Assembly: GCA_963846775.1 (NCBI GenBank) | Contig: CAWJXB010000006.1 | Coordinates: forward strand, 372,001 to 436,000 | Origin: CAVYXA01 sp963846775 | Lineage (GTDB): Bacteria > Verrucomicrobiota > Verrucomicrobiia > Chthoniobacterales > UBA10450 | Direction of reading: 5' to 3' | DNA: 64,000 bases | In this document: in pieces, positions 21,280-30,341 of the stretch | Layout: each line of letters begins with the position of its first letter | Numbering within the stretch: position 1 is the first letter of the stretch | Made by a program: the position numbers and the translations under genes | Notes under the pieces: model-generated | Databases searched by the model: none | The model's input: the letters and a program-made list of their open reading frames with translations, nothing else | What the model was told of the DNA's origin: nothing

Positions 21280-24200
21280 TTACGCGGCTTGCAAAATGTG
21301 TTTGATACCGCGGATGGGAATAACGACCCAATCGGGCCGGTTGTTCAGCTCGTAGCCGATTTCATAGACGGCTTTGTCGAGCAGATAGGCCTCGAGTATG
21401 ATCCGGAGATCATCGTTGTTTTTTGGAATGAACACGGCGCCGGCGGTGGTCTTTAGATAGCTTTGCAGGAAAATGCTGCTCATCTGGCGATACCAAAAAT
21501 CGGCCCAACGTTCGAGAAACGGCACGTCCTCGCTCCGCATGGCCGGTTGCCAGAGCGCGCTGTAGGCGGCGTATTGGAACGAGCGCATCATGCCGGCAAC
21601 ATCCCGCAAGGCGGACCGCTTTAGTTTCCGCTCGCTCAAGGGCCGCGCGGGTTCGCCTTCGAAATCGAGAATCACGAAATCCTTACCGGTGGAGAGGACC
21701 TGGCCGAGATGGTAATCGCCATGAATCCGCATTTTCGCGGCGTTTGTTTTGCGATCGAGCAAACGCTTTTCGCGCGCTTCCATTTCCTTTTCGGCGGCGA
21801 GCACTTCGTTCGCTTCATCGCGAAACGCCTCGGGAAGATCGACCATGCGTTTGCGGAGCAAATCGAAATTGCGCCGCAGCAGCGCGCGCATGTTTTGATA
21901 GGCGGAACGTTGCGCCATGGCGTTGAACGGTTCTGGGGCAAAGGTCGCGTCATCGGCGCGAGAGACCAGGGCGAGATGCAATTCGCCGGTGCGCTGGCCT
22001 AACAAAGCGGCTTTCTCCGGATAAACCCCGCCGATTAATTCATCCAGCAGCGCTCCCGGCGGCGCGGTCTGGTTTTGCAAATCGGCTTTGCGTGCGAGAA
22101 CGCGCTCGTAATAGCGGCCGACCGCATCCAGCGTCAGAGTCCAGGCGTCCCCTTCGCTGCTAATGGAGCTTTGCATCAAACAGACAACCGTTGGCTCCGA
22201 TTTTGCCCGGCGATATTCAATCATTCCGTTGAACGCCGGCACGCCGGAAAAATTCGCGCGCTCTGTCAGAAACCGCGTGACTTCCACATCCGGATTCACG
22301 CCATCTTCGAGTTTCCGATACAGTTTCAGGAAAAATTTGTTCTCGAACAGCATTGACGAGTTGCTTTGCTCCGCGCCGAGGATGTGCGATCCGAGGACCT
22401 CGGGTGCGGTATCGTTCAACGCGCTGCCAGCGCTTCCGATGAGGTCCCCACCATGGCCTTTCGACCGTTCTCGCCGAAGGATCATTAGCAATAACTGGGC
22501 GCGAAATTTCTCGTCCCAAAGCGCATCGCAAAGGATTGCCTCCTGCCGGCCGCTCAAGCGCGCGATGATTGCGCCCGGCGCAGCTTGAGCAATCGCGCGA
22601 GCGGCGTCGTCCGTCGCGATTTGGACCGGCAAGGTATAAGTCTCTGTCGGCCCGTCCAGATAGCTGGTTTCGACGAACCAAATTTCGGCTGCGCCTTTCT
22701 CGGAAGAGATCGGCACATGCTCAATGATCCGCATTTGCCGGAGCGTGCGCGCTTTCGATCCAAACCAGCGGCAATTCTGAATGTATCCGGGAAGAATTTC
22801 CCGCTCCAGTCGTGCGCGCACATCGCTTGTGAAAAGGGCTTCCAATTGCGCCGGCGCACCCAACGTTGGCACGCGCCGTTTTTGTGGCGCGCGCGCACTG
22901 CTCGGCTGTGGCCGCAAGGCGAACCAGTAAAACGCGTGTGGCCCGACCATGATCGGGTAGGCCGACTTTCTGATCCGTGGAAAATAATTCTGGCTGAAAA
23001 CCTCCATTAGCGTGCAGCCGGAAAAACGCGAGAGATCGAGCTGCGTCGATTGCGCGAATCGGGACAGATTGACTACGACCAGGATAGTTTCGTTTTCGTA
23101 ACGGCGCAGAAACGCCAGCACTCTCGGATTGTCGGGGTAAAGAAATTCGAGCGAGCCGCGCGAAAACGCTTTGAAATTTTTCCGCATCGCGATCACCCGA
23201 CGCATCCACCAGAGCAAGGATGACAAGTTCTTCTGCTGATTCTCCACATTGATCGATTCGTAGTGATACTCGGGATCGATGACGATGGGCAGATGAAGTT
23301 GTTGGGGGTTTGCCTGGGAAAAGCCGGCGTTGCGGTCGGAGCTCCATTGCATTGGAGTGCGGCAACCATTGCGATCGCCAAGGTAAATGTTGTCGCCCAT
23401 GCCGACCTCGTCGCCATAGTAGATGATCGGCGTGCCCGGCATCGAAAAAAGCATGGTGTTGAGCAGCTCAATCTTGCGCCGGTTGTTGTTGAGCAACGGC
23501 GCGAGCCGGCGGCGAATGCCGAGATTGATCCGCGCGTGCGGGTCGTTGGCATAAACGCGCCACATGTAATCACGTTCCTCGTCCGTCACCATCTCCAGCG
23601 TCAGCTCGTCGTGGTTGCGCAGGAACATCGCCCATTGGCAGTTCTCCGGGACCGGCGGCGTCTGATCGAGGATGTCGATGATTGGGAACCGGTCTTCCAT
23701 TTGCAGCGCCATGAACATCCGGGGCATGAGGGGGAAATGGAAATTCATGTGGGACTCGTCGCCGCTTCCGAAATACGCCACTGCGTCCTCCGGCCATTGG
23801 TTGGCTTCGGCCAGCAACATCCGTCCGGGAAATTTGCCATCGACATGGGCGCGTAATTTTTTCAGGAAGACATGCGTCTCCGGCAAATTTTCGCAGTTCG
23901 TCCCTTCGCGCTCGTAGAGATACGGCACGGCATCGAGCCGCAGACCATCGACGCCGAGCCCGAGCCAGAAATCGCAGACTTCCTCCACGGCAGCGTGCAC
24001 GGCCGGATTGTCGAAGTTGAGATCGGGTTGGTGCGAGTAGAACCGGTGCCAGTAATACGCCTTCGCCACCGGGTCCCACGACCAATTCGACGTCTCGAAA
24101 TCCTTAAAAATGATCCGCGCCTCCTGATATCTCTCCGGCGTATCGCTCCATACATAAAAATCGCGCTCGGGCGATCCGGGCGCGGCTCTTCGCGATTTTT

Positions 24201-24579
24201 GAAACCACGGGTTCTGGTCCGATGTATGATTAATCACCAGCTCAGTGATCACGCGCAGCCGCCGCTCGTGCGCCGCGTTCAGAAAATTGCGGAAATCGTC
24301 GAGCGTCCCGTACTTTGGATTCACATCGAAATAATCCGCGATGTCGTAGCCATCATCGCGCAATGGCGAAGGATAAAACGGCAGGAGCCAGATGGCGGTG
24401 ATTCCGAGTTCCTGAAGATAATCGAGCTTTTGCAGTAGCCCGCGAAAATCGCCCATCCCATCGCCATCGCTATCGTGAAACGTCTTAACGTGCAGCTCGT
24501 AAATAATGGCGTCTTTGTACCAAAGAGAATCGACTATCGGCTGGTTTGTGCCCTGCCCCATGGACTTACCTTTGCGCAC
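21280..24579 (-). CDS. treS: Trehalose synthase fused to maltokinase
   Basis: A 1099-residue two-domain enzyme. Residues 1-560 form a GH13 trehalose synthase that interconverts maltose and trehalose. The nucleophile is Asp216 in DGLRLDAVPYL, the acid/base is Glu258 in LLAEANQWP and the transition-state Asp324 sits in RNHDE. From about 610 a maltokinase domain follows, with the kinase-like MRIHGDYHLGQVL catalytic loop and FVILDFEGEPARPLSERKLK carrying the metal-binding Asp. It phosphorylates maltose to maltose-1-phosphate, the donor for GlgE in alpha-glucan synthesis. A second Met at residue 7 could be the true start. No glgE is in view. Confidence 0.95.
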   Translation of the reverse strand: MRKGKSMGQGTNQPIVDSLWYKDAIIYELHVKTFHDSDGDGMGDFRGLLQKLDYLQELGITAIWLLPFYPSPLRDDGYDIADYFDVNPKYGTLDDFRNFLNAAHERRLRVITELVINHTSDQNPWFQKSRRAAPGSPERDFYVWSDTPERYQEARIIFKDFETSNWSWDPVAKAYYWHRFYSHQPDLNFDNPAVHAAVEEVCDFWLGLGVDGLRLDAVPYLYEREGTNCENLPETHVFLKKLRAHVDGKFPGRMLLAEANQWPEDAVAYFGSGDESHMNFHFPLMPRMFMALQMEDRFPIIDILDQTPPVPENCQWAMFLRNHDELTLEMVTDEERDYMWRVYANDPHARINLGIRRRLAPLLNNNRRKIELLNTMLFSMPGTPIIYYGDEVGMGDNIYLGDRNGCRTPMQWSSDRNAGFSQANPQQLHLPIVIDPEYHYESINVENQQKNLSSLLWWMRRVIAMRKNFKAFSRGSLEFLYPDNPRVLAFLRRYENETILVVVNLSRFAQSTQLDLSRFSGCTLMEVFSQNYFPRIRKSAYPIMVGPHAFYWFALRPQPSSARAPQKRRVPTLGAPAQLEALFTSDVRARLEREILPGYIQNCRWFGSKARTLRQMRIIEHVPISSEKGAAEIWFVETSYLDGPTETYTLPVQIATDDAARAIAQAAPGAIIARLSGRQEAILCDALWDEKFRAQLLLMILRRERSKGHGGDLIGSAGSALNDTAPEVLGSHILGAEQSNSSMLFENKFFLKLYRKLEDGVNPDVEVTRFLTERANFSGVPAFNGMIEYRRAKSEPTVVCLMQSSISSEGDAWTLTLDAVGRYYERVLARKADLQNQTAPPGALLDELIGGVYPEKAALLGQRTGELHLALVSRADDATFAPEPFNAMAQRSAYQNMRALLRRNFDLLRKRMVDLPEAFRDEANEVLAAEKEMEAREKRLLDRKTNAAKMRIHGDYHLGQVLSTGKDFVILDFEGEPARPLSERKLKRSALRDVAGMMRSFQYAAYSALWQPAMRSEDVPFLERWADFWYRQMSSIFLQSYLKTTAGAVFIPKNNDDLRIILEAYLLDKAVYEIGYELNNRPDWVVIPIRGIKHILQAA

Positions 24580-24724
24580 AAACCGCTGCGCGCAATCACG
24601 GCGGACTTATACGTGCGACGGCAACGGGCGATCGTACCGTAACCTCTACGCTTGCGCAAAAATACGCAACCGGACCGGTTCGCACCGATCGAGGCCCCTA
24701 ACCGCCGTTCTGGCGTAAAAGCGA

Positions 24725-25348
24725 TCAGCCTTTGATTTTCATCACCTGACTCGCCACGCACTGCCACTGGCCGTTGCGCTCCACCCAGGTGTCGGTATAA
24801 CGGAATTGGCGATCAAACGTTTTGCCGTCTTTGGTTGTGCCCTTTTCGCGCGCCGTCCCAATAACCACCGCGACGTTCTTGCCAAACATGTGCACGGCCA
24901 GCTTCTCGTTCACTGCGGATTTGTAAGTGTCCTTATCCTTCTTGAACTGTGCGAGCACTTCGGATTTGTTCATCATTTTGCCGTCCCAATAAACGCTGAC
25001 GAAATCGTTAGCCATCATCGGTTGGCTAACCGATGGATCGTGCGAGGCAAACGAAGCCTCCCATCGGTTTTCGTTGTCCTTCAAGGCCGCTTCGACACTC
25101 ATCTTTTTTCCACGCATCGCCGGTGCAGGCGAAGCCATTTTTCCTGCTTTGGCAGCGGGCGAAACGGTCGCCGCAGCCGTTGGCTTCATCGCAGCCGTAG
25201 GCGTGGTTTCGACCGCCGGCGTGGTCTCGTGGATTGTAGTCGAAGGCTGTTCTTCGGCCGGCGTCGGCGCCGTCTGCTCTTCTTGCGCGAAGGCCATCGC
25301 GCTGAATCCCAATGCAATGATCGCGGTAAACGTAGTGGGCAGTCTCAT
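24725..25348 (-). CDS. Exported SnoaL/DUF4440-like protein
   Basis: A 207-residue protein. The start MRLPTTFTAIIALGFSAMAF is chosen because GAAAGGA precedes it and it opens a signal peptide cut near AFAQ. A Thr/Pro/Ala-rich linker covers about residues 20-85. The C-terminal 120 residues form an NTF2-like cone fold pattern: DNENRWEASFASHDPSVSQP, then FVSVYWDGKMMNKSEVLAQF and ending TDTWVERNGQWQCVASQV. Such domains bind small ligands or act as isomerase-like folds. No catalytic role can be assigned. Confidence 0.8.
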   Translation of the reverse strand: MRLPTTFTAIIALGFSAMAFAQEEQTAPTPAEEQPSTTIHETTPAVETTPTAAMKPTAAATVSPAAKAGKMASPAPAMRGKKMSVEAALKDNENRWEASFASHDPSVSQPMMANDFVSVYWDGKMMNKSEVLAQFKKDKDTYKSAVNEKLAVHMFGKNVAVVIGTAREKGTTKDGKTFDRQFRYTDTWVERNGQWQCVASQVMKIKG

Positions 25349-25689
25349 TAAATTTCCTTTCTCGGGTTCGTTTTGGTCATCGCCAGTCCGAAACTTTTCC
25401 GGCCTGGATCGCATGAGTGAAATCGGAGCGTATCGGGCGCCGTGTCGGACGGTCAAGGCTTATTATGAAAGCGTTGGACGCGAAGCGCTGGCCAAGCTAG
25501 ATGGAATCGATGGCGACAAGATTTCACGCGCGTCCAAAACCCAAACGGAAAGCGCTTGGGCGCGGGCAACGGGTCCGAAAAACGGTCCGCCAACATGTTC
25601 GGGTCAAGCGAAACCGGAGCAAGGTGCCCGGCCAATCTCCGGCCATCACGGCGGCGCTGCCGATCTCCGCTCCAGGAATCGACGAAGGA

Positions 25690-26256
25690 ATGCCAAGCGA
25701 TCTGGAGCTAATGCGTGGCATCCAGGCAGAAGATCCTGACGCGCTTTCCCAACTTTACGATCGTTACCACGGAATCCTGAAAGCGCTGATCCTGCGCGTG
25801 GTGCACAACGAAGCGGAGGCAGATGATTTGCTGCAGGAAATTTTCATGGAGATCTGGAAACAGGCGAAAAATTTCTCTCCTGAAAAAGGCAAACCGCTCG
25901 GCTGGATGGTGACACTGGCCCGGCGGCGCGCGATCGACGGTCTGCGAAAAAAGCAGGCGTATCAGCGCGCCGAGGAACGTCTCCAGGCCGAGGTCGAGCA
26001 GCAACCGGATGCCTGGGTGCAAAACACGACCGAGGAGGCAATTACCTTCAGCGACACGCGCGCTTTGGTTCGTAAAGTGCTTGATCGGATTCCACCAGCG
26101 CAACAGGAAGCGATTGAGATGGCATTTTATCGTGGGATGAGCCAGCGCGAAATCGCCGCAAAAACGAATACACCGTTAGGCACGGTAAAAACTAGACTTG
26201 AACTCGGTCTCAAAAAAATTTATGAGAGCCTGAAGGAGTTGAAAGATGAGCTTTGA
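25690..26256 (+). CDS. ECF-type RNA polymerase sigma factor
   Basis: A 188-residue protein from MPSDLELMRGI. An upstream in-frame Met at 25501 would add a 63-residue Lys/Arg-rich extension that is not typical. Region 2 (LSQLYDRYHGILKALILRVV, then DDLLQEIFMEIWK) binds the core enzyme and the -10 element. Region 4 (QQEAIEMAFYRGMSQREIAA, then PLGTVKTRLELGLKK) is the -35-binding helix-turn-helix. The next gene overlaps its end by 11 bp and looks like an anti-sigma N-terminal domain, so the pair is probably an autonomous regulatory unit. Confidence 0.92.
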   Translation: MPSDLELMRGIQAEDPDALSQLYDRYHGILKALILRVVHNEAEADDLLQEIFMEIWKQAKNFSPEKGKPLGWMVTLARRRAIDGLRKKQAYQRAEERLQAEVEQQPDAWVQNTTEEAITFSDTRALVRKVLDRIPPAQQEAIEMAFYRGMSQREIAAKTNTPLGTVKTRLELGLKKIYESLKELKDEL

Positions 26257-26488
26257 GGAATTCCAGAATAGCGCCCGGCTCTATGTCATTGGCGCGCTGG
26301 AGCCGGCCGAGATGCGTGCCTTTAAAAAAGCGCGAAAAAAATTCGGCCAGAAAGCGGAGGATTTCATCGCCCAGTGTTACTCGCTTCACGAAGCTTTCGC
26401 GCTCAGCCTGCGCCCGGCCAAATCCTCTGCCGCGATCAAAGATCGCCTGATGTCGTTGGTGCGCGAGCGGAAGGAACATCAGCCGTAG
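26246..26488 (+). CDS. Short anti-sigma-like protein
   Basis: An 80-residue soluble protein overlapping the sigma gene. The start FEEFQNSARLYVIGALEPAE resembles the N-terminal sigma-binding domain of RskA-type anti-sigma factors (yvLGaLdpeE pattern). The membrane-spanning and extracellular parts are absent, and no zinc-binding HxxxCxxC is seen. Pairing with the sigma factor is inferred from the overlap. Confidence 0.6.
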   Translation: MSFEEFQNSARLYVIGALEPAEMRAFKKARKKFGQKAEDFIAQCYSLHEAFALSLRPAKSSAAIKDRLMSLVRERKEHQP

Positions 26489-26490
26489 GA

Positions 26491-27018
26491 TCACTCTTCT
26501 TCGCTCAACCCGCGCAAAATAAATTCCTGGATGAATCCGTAGAAATTCATCTGGAACAGACTCAGGTCGCGTCGCGAAGCGACCGGCGAACGTTCGTGAT
26601 CGCAGAGCTCGCTGTCGGTGAAATTATAGCGTGCGTGCAGCGCCAGCCGGGCCTGGTTCAGTGCATTCAGCCAGGAATCGCCGTGCTCCAGCGGAATGCG
26701 CAAGGTGTGGTTCGCAAACGGTTTTTGTTTTTCGTTGAGCTGCTTTAAATCTTCCACCACTGTTTCTGTGGCCGACAGAAACAATCGGCGCAACTCCGGC
26801 TCGACATAGACCTTCCATTCCTGGCAAATTTCCTTCTCGCTCGAAGAAGCCGGCGCGCTAAAGAGTCGTTCCTGCGCGCGACGCACACCTTCCGGATCCA
26901 CATTCGCCGCATCGCCGCCAGTTGGATCGGCGCTCGCCGGAATCTGGCGCAGCAACTCGGCCAGAAACGGATCCAGATCGAGAATCTCGATCGCATTTTC
27001 GCGCCGGCAAATTTCCAT
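26491..27018 (-). CDS. DUF2017 family protein
   Basis: A 175-residue all-helical soluble protein (MEICRRENAIEILDLDPFLA, later WLNALNQARLALHARYNFTD). This pattern, and its position two bases behind the clpS stop, match DUF2017, a family of unknown function found next to clpS in several phyla, best known in actinobacteria. It probably works with the ClpS/Clp protease adaptor system. It converges with the anti-sigma-like gene, with only 2 bp between them. Confidence 0.75.
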   Translation of the reverse strand: MEICRRENAIEILDLDPFLAELLRQIPASADPTGGDAANVDPEGVRRAQERLFSAPASSSEKEICQEWKVYVEPELRRLFLSATETVVEDLKQLNEKQKPFANHTLRIPLEHGDSWLNALNQARLALHARYNFTDSELCDHERSPVASRRDLSLFQMNFYGFIQEFILRGLSEEE

Positions 27019-27019
27019 A

Positions 27020-27361
27020 TCAACCTGCCTTTTCCAGGGTGGCCAATAGTAGATAGCCGTGCAATTGCTGGACGTAAAGTTCAGCGCGCTCCCTCATCCC
27101 GCTCCACAAAACCGAGCGCCCCTTCTGATGCACTTCCAACATGTGATCTTCGGCTTTTTCGCGTGGATAACCAAATACGCGCTGAAAAACCATCGTCACG
27201 TAGGTCATCAGATTCACCGGATCATTGTGAACGACAACGAGCCATGGAGGATCGAGACTCTCTTCCGCGCGTGTCTCCTGGATAGTCCCGGGGTGCTCAA
27301 TCGTTTCCGTGCCGGCGTCTCCTCGAATTTGTTGCGCCAAGAACCGTCGCTCCCCACTCAT
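27020..27361 (-). CDS. clpS: ATP-dependent Clp protease adaptor ClpS
   Basis: A 113-residue adaptor that delivers N-degron substrates to ClpAP. The start MSGERRFLAQQIRG is chosen because the longer open frame would overlap most of the upstream gene. The core motif VVVHNDPVNLMTYVTMVF at about 42-59 and the following AEDHMLEVHQKGRSVLW are diagnostic. The N-terminal 40 residues are the usual disordered arm. It lies between ybeY and the DUF2017 gene in a minus-strand operon. Confidence 0.92.
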   Translation of the reverse strand: MSGERRFLAQQIRGDAGTETIEHPGTIQETRAEESLDPPWLVVVHNDPVNLMTYVTMVFQRVFGYPREKAEDHMLEVHQKGRSVLWSGMRERAELYVQQLHGYLLLATLEKAG

Positions 27362-27407
27362 CAGGGAAAGGCTAACATAGGGCGAGTTCAGTTCAATGAG
27401 CGGCTCA

Positions 27408-27860
27408 TCAAAGCCTGGCCAGAACTTTCGCCTGCATCTTCTCCATTTCCCGCGCGCTGCGTCCGGTCCGATCATCGAATCCGTGGAGATGAAGCAGGCC
27501 ATGGACGATGTACAACCGCATCTCGCGTACCAGAGAATTTCCAAATCTGCGCGCATTTCGTTCGGCCATCGGAACGCTGAGAAAAATCTCGCCGTGCTGG
27601 AACGTCAGCACGTCGGTTGGCCCACGCTGATGAAGAAATTGTCGATGCAACCGCGACATCCGTCGATCGGAAACGAGCACCACTGAAATCTCGCGCAATT
27701 TCGTTAGCCCGGCCGCTTGACCTCTGTTCAACTTCAAACACGCGCGGAGCGCTTTTGTCGCGAACTTTTGGAGCGCAATAACGTTTACGCGAATCGTTCG
27801 CTGGAGGTTGCGCACGCTGACCCGAGCAGGCGCAACGGATTTCGGATTGCTCCCCACCAC
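27408..27860 (-). CDS. ybeY: Endoribonuclease YbeY
   Basis: A 150-residue metal-dependent RNase for 16S rRNA maturation and 70S quality control. The signature HGLLHLHGFDD near residues 118-128 supplies two zinc-binding His. The third, usually the final His of HGxLHLxGxDH, is Asp here. RGPTDVLTFQHGEIFLSVP is the conserved middle. The N-terminal 25 residues are longer than usual and run into repeat-like sequence (CCGAAATCC), so the true start may be a little downstream. Confidence 0.92.
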   Translation of the reverse strand: MVGSNPKSVAPARVSVRNLQRTIRVNVIALQKFATKALRACLKLNRGQAAGLTKLREISVVLVSDRRMSRLHRQFLHQRGPTDVLTFQHGEIFLSVPMAERNARRFGNSLVREMRLYIVHGLLHLHGFDDRTGRSAREMEKMQAKVLARL

Positions 27861-27862
27861 AT

Positions 27863-28198
27863 TTAGCGATTTAACGATTGAGTGATTTGGCGATTTTTCA
27901 TCAGCGGCCCGACCAACTTTCTCTCGATCAATTCACTTTCTGCCAACAATTCGAACCAGAAGAGTGTTTCATCAACTTCTTCAGTAACGACACTGATTTT
28001 CGAAATGAAATCAGCCGTGGAGCGCGCCCGACATGCGGCTCTGTAATTAGCGGCAATAGAAGTTCCCGAGCGAAGAAACTGCCTGCCTATTATGCGGGAA
28101 GCTTCAACTTTTGGGAGTCTCACAAATGTTTTGATAATACGAATGGCGAACTTCTTTGTTCTGTCCTGCAATTGCTTGGCTCGATGAAGTGTGTTCAT
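27863..28198 (-). CDS. Four-helix-bundle protein (23S rRNA IVP/Avd-like)
   Basis: A 111-residue protein with the family pattern RIIKTFVRLPKVEASRIIGR, then QFLRSGTSIAANYRAACRAR and KISVVTEEVDETLFWFELL. These small proteins are encoded in 23S rRNA intervening sequences or scattered on chromosomes, and resemble the Avd accessory protein of diversity-generating retroelements. No reverse transcriptase is present in the window. The function is unknown. It ends 2 bp upstream of the ybeY start. Confidence 0.85.
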   Translation of the reverse strand: MNTLHRAKQLQDRTKKFAIRIIKTFVRLPKVEASRIIGRQFLRSGTSIAANYRAACRARSTADFISKISVVTEEVDETLFWFELLAESELIERKLVGPLMKNRQITQSLNR

Positions 28199-28243
28199 AA
28201 CTCAATCGTTAAATCATTAAATCGCTCAATCGGTAAATCTTTT

Positions 28244-29509
28244 TCATGCCGGCGGCCGCTGTTCGGATTGAAAATTCCTCGTGATCAAGCGCGCCCCCTT
28301 GTCGAAGCTGAAATAGGCCCAGGCCCACTGAATCAGAACAAGGAGCCGACTGCGGAAGCCGACGAGAAATATAATATGGACGAAGAGCCACGCGAGCCAG
28401 GCCAACAACCCGCTGAGGTGGAGGAATCTCAGATCAGCCACGGCTTTGTGCCGGCCAATCGTGGCCAGGCTGCCCTTGTCGAAATAATGAAACGGCTGCG
28501 GTTTTCCACCTCGCAACATCGAGAAAATATTGCGGGCAGCGTGGCGGCCTTGCTGCATCGCGACCGGCGAGACGCCCGGCAATGGCTTGCCGGTTTGGTG
28601 GGGGAAATTTGCCAGATCACCGATCACTTGTACTTCGGGATGATTCGGGATCGTTAGGTCATTGTTAACCAAAATGCGACCGACGCGATCGACCGGTGCG
28701 CCGAGCGTTTTGCCAAGAGCCGATGCGTTATTTCCCGCCGCCCAAATTTTGACGCGACATGGAATGAATTTATCGCCGACTTGCAATCCATCTTCCGTCA
28801 CGTTCGTCGCGTGCACGCCCACGCGCACTTCCACGCCGAGACCGACCAGTTGTTTCAGCGCTTTAGCCGACAAATCCTCCGGAAACGCCGCCAGCAGACG
28901 TGACTCGCCTTCCACCAAAATGACGCGGGCCTGCGACGGATCGATGCGACGGAAATCTTTGGCCAGAGTGTAGCGCGCGATCTCGGCGATTGCGCCCGCC
29001 ATTTCCACCCCAGTTGGGCCGCCGCCGATGATGACAAACGTCATCGCGGCTTTGCGCGCTGCTTCATCGGTGATTCGCTCGGCGTATTCGAAGGCCATGA
29101 GCAAACGCCGCCGCACTTCGATCGCGTCTTCCAAGCTCTTTAGCCCAGGCGCAAGCTTCTCCCATTCGTCGTGACCAAAATACGAATGGCGCGCGCCGGT
29201 GGCGAGGATCAGAAAATCGTAGGCCAACTCAGAGCCATCGGACATTTTCACCTTCTTCGCCTCAACATCGATGGCGCGGACTTCGGCAAGCGTGACTTCA
29301 ATGTTCCTGCCTTTGCTCAGCACCGCGCGAATCGGCGCCGCGATGTCGGAGGGCGAGAGCGCCGCTGTCGCCACTTGATACAGCAACGGCTGGAACAAAT
29401 GATAATTCGTCCGGTCGATCACGGTAACGGAAACGTCTTTACACGCCAGTTTCTTGGCCGCCTCCAGCCCGCCGAACCCGGCGCCAACGATCACCACATG
29501 TGGTTTCAA
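28244..29509 (-). CDS. ndh: Type II NADH dehydrogenase
   Basis: A 421-residue membrane-associated flavoprotein that passes electrons from NADH to quinone without pumping protons. The N-terminal FAD motif VIVGAGFGGLEAAKKL covers residues 6-21. The NADH-binding FVIIGGGPTGVEMAGAIAEI is near 158-177. The FAD end motif VIGDLANF and PLPGVSPVAMQQGRHAARNI is near 285-320. A C-terminal hydrophobic segment (LSGLLAWLAWLFVHIIFLVG) anchors it to the membrane. The length fits the family. Confidence 0.95.
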   Translation of the reverse strand: MKPHVVIVGAGFGGLEAAKKLACKDVSVTVIDRTNYHLFQPLLYQVATAALSPSDIAAPIRAVLSKGRNIEVTLAEVRAIDVEAKKVKMSDGSELAYDFLILATGARHSYFGHDEWEKLAPGLKSLEDAIEVRRRLLMAFEYAERITDEAARKAAMTFVIIGGGPTGVEMAGAIAEIARYTLAKDFRRIDPSQARVILVEGESRLLAAFPEDLSAKALKQLVGLGVEVRVGVHATNVTEDGLQVGDKFIPCRVKIWAAGNNASALGKTLGAPVDRVGRILVNNDLTIPNHPEVQVIGDLANFPHQTGKPLPGVSPVAMQQGRHAARNIFSMLRGGKPQPFHYFDKGSLATIGRHKAVADLRFLHLSGLLAWLAWLFVHIIFLVGFRSRLLVLIQWAWAYFSFDKGARLITRNFQSEQRPPA

Positions 29510-29580
29510 TGGAATATGTCCAGCTGCTTCGTTAGGGATGTCGCAACCTTACACAGCGCCTAAGCGCGAAGCAACGCTTC

Positions 29581-29612
29581 GGCAGCGCACAGCCTGCCCG
29601 CCGTGTGCTACC
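29581..29612. repeat. REP-like hairpin
   Basis: An imperfect inverted repeat with arms GGCAGCGCAC and GTGTGCTACC around AGCCTGCCCGCC. A related copy lies at 38911-38940, and the core also appears near 50829 and 55368. Confidence 0.6.
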
Positions 29613-29701
29613 GGAGCCGATGCTTTGGCCGCTCCGTGTTGGTGCTAGCCAATTTGCATTCTCCTGTGGCTAGTATCCGCCATTCGTGCCACAATATTTA
29701 C

Positions 29702-30118
29702 ATGGGTCTTCTTATTCGTTCCCTCGTGTTGGTGGTGATGATGGCCGCCGCTTTAGCAGGCTGCAACGCCCAGACGCCTCGCTCCGACCCAATCGAGGTC
29801 ATAACCGGCGGCAGTGAAGTGGACATCAGCAAACATCTTGCGGCCGGCAAAATTACATTGGTGGAGTTTTATGCCGAGTGGTGCGGTCCGTGCAAAATGA
29901 TCTCACCCGCGCTCGAAAAACTGGCCAAAACCGACAGCGATATCGCGCTTTGCAAGATCGACATCGTGAATTGGGCGTCGGCCGTGAGCCGTCAGTACGG
30001 CCTTCATTCCATCCCCTGCGTTGTCGTATTTGATCGCAAAGGACAAGTGGTCGGTATCATGAAGGGCGTGGATCCGGCGGCGCTCAACCAATACATCGCG
30101 CAGGCGAAAGGCAGTTAG
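29702..30118 (+). CDS. Thioredoxin-fold lipoprotein
   Basis: A 138-residue protein with lipoprotein signal LAGC at 18-21. It should be anchored on the periplasmic side of a membrane. Residues 40-138 are a thioredoxin fold with the redox pair Cys61 and Cys64 in EWCGPCKM. The cis-Pro loop is HSIPCVVVF, with an extra Cys beside the cis-proline. It probably reduces or exchanges disulfides in exported proteins. The upstream in-frame Met at 29603 is rejected because it would bury the signal peptide. Confidence 0.9.
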   Translation: MGLLIRSLVLVVMMAAALAGCNAQTPRSDPIEVITGGSEVDISKHLAAGKITLVEFYAEWCGPCKMISPALEKLAKTDSDIALCKIDIVNWASAVSRQYGLHSIPCVVVFDRKGQVVGIMKGVDPAALNQYIAQAKGS

Positions 30119-30341
30119 CAGGCGCGCCACTCGTAAGAAACAGGCCAGACGACCTTTGCCGTGGTCCCTATGGCGATTGCGCCTTAGTTTTGCGGCCAAA
30201 TTGTCACCCATTTGTCACCAGAAAGCCGTGAAAATTCGCACAAAGGTATTGACTTCCGGCACCTAAATATTCAATCATCGGAAGCGTAAAGCACCATCCA
30301 GCGTTGGTAACCGCAACGCTTGGAGATATTCCTCGCGTTTT

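Noticed and set aside
22163..24438. Several plus-strand ORFs of 140-197 codons
   Set aside because: All are antisense to treS-maltokinase, whose domains and catalytic residues are complete.
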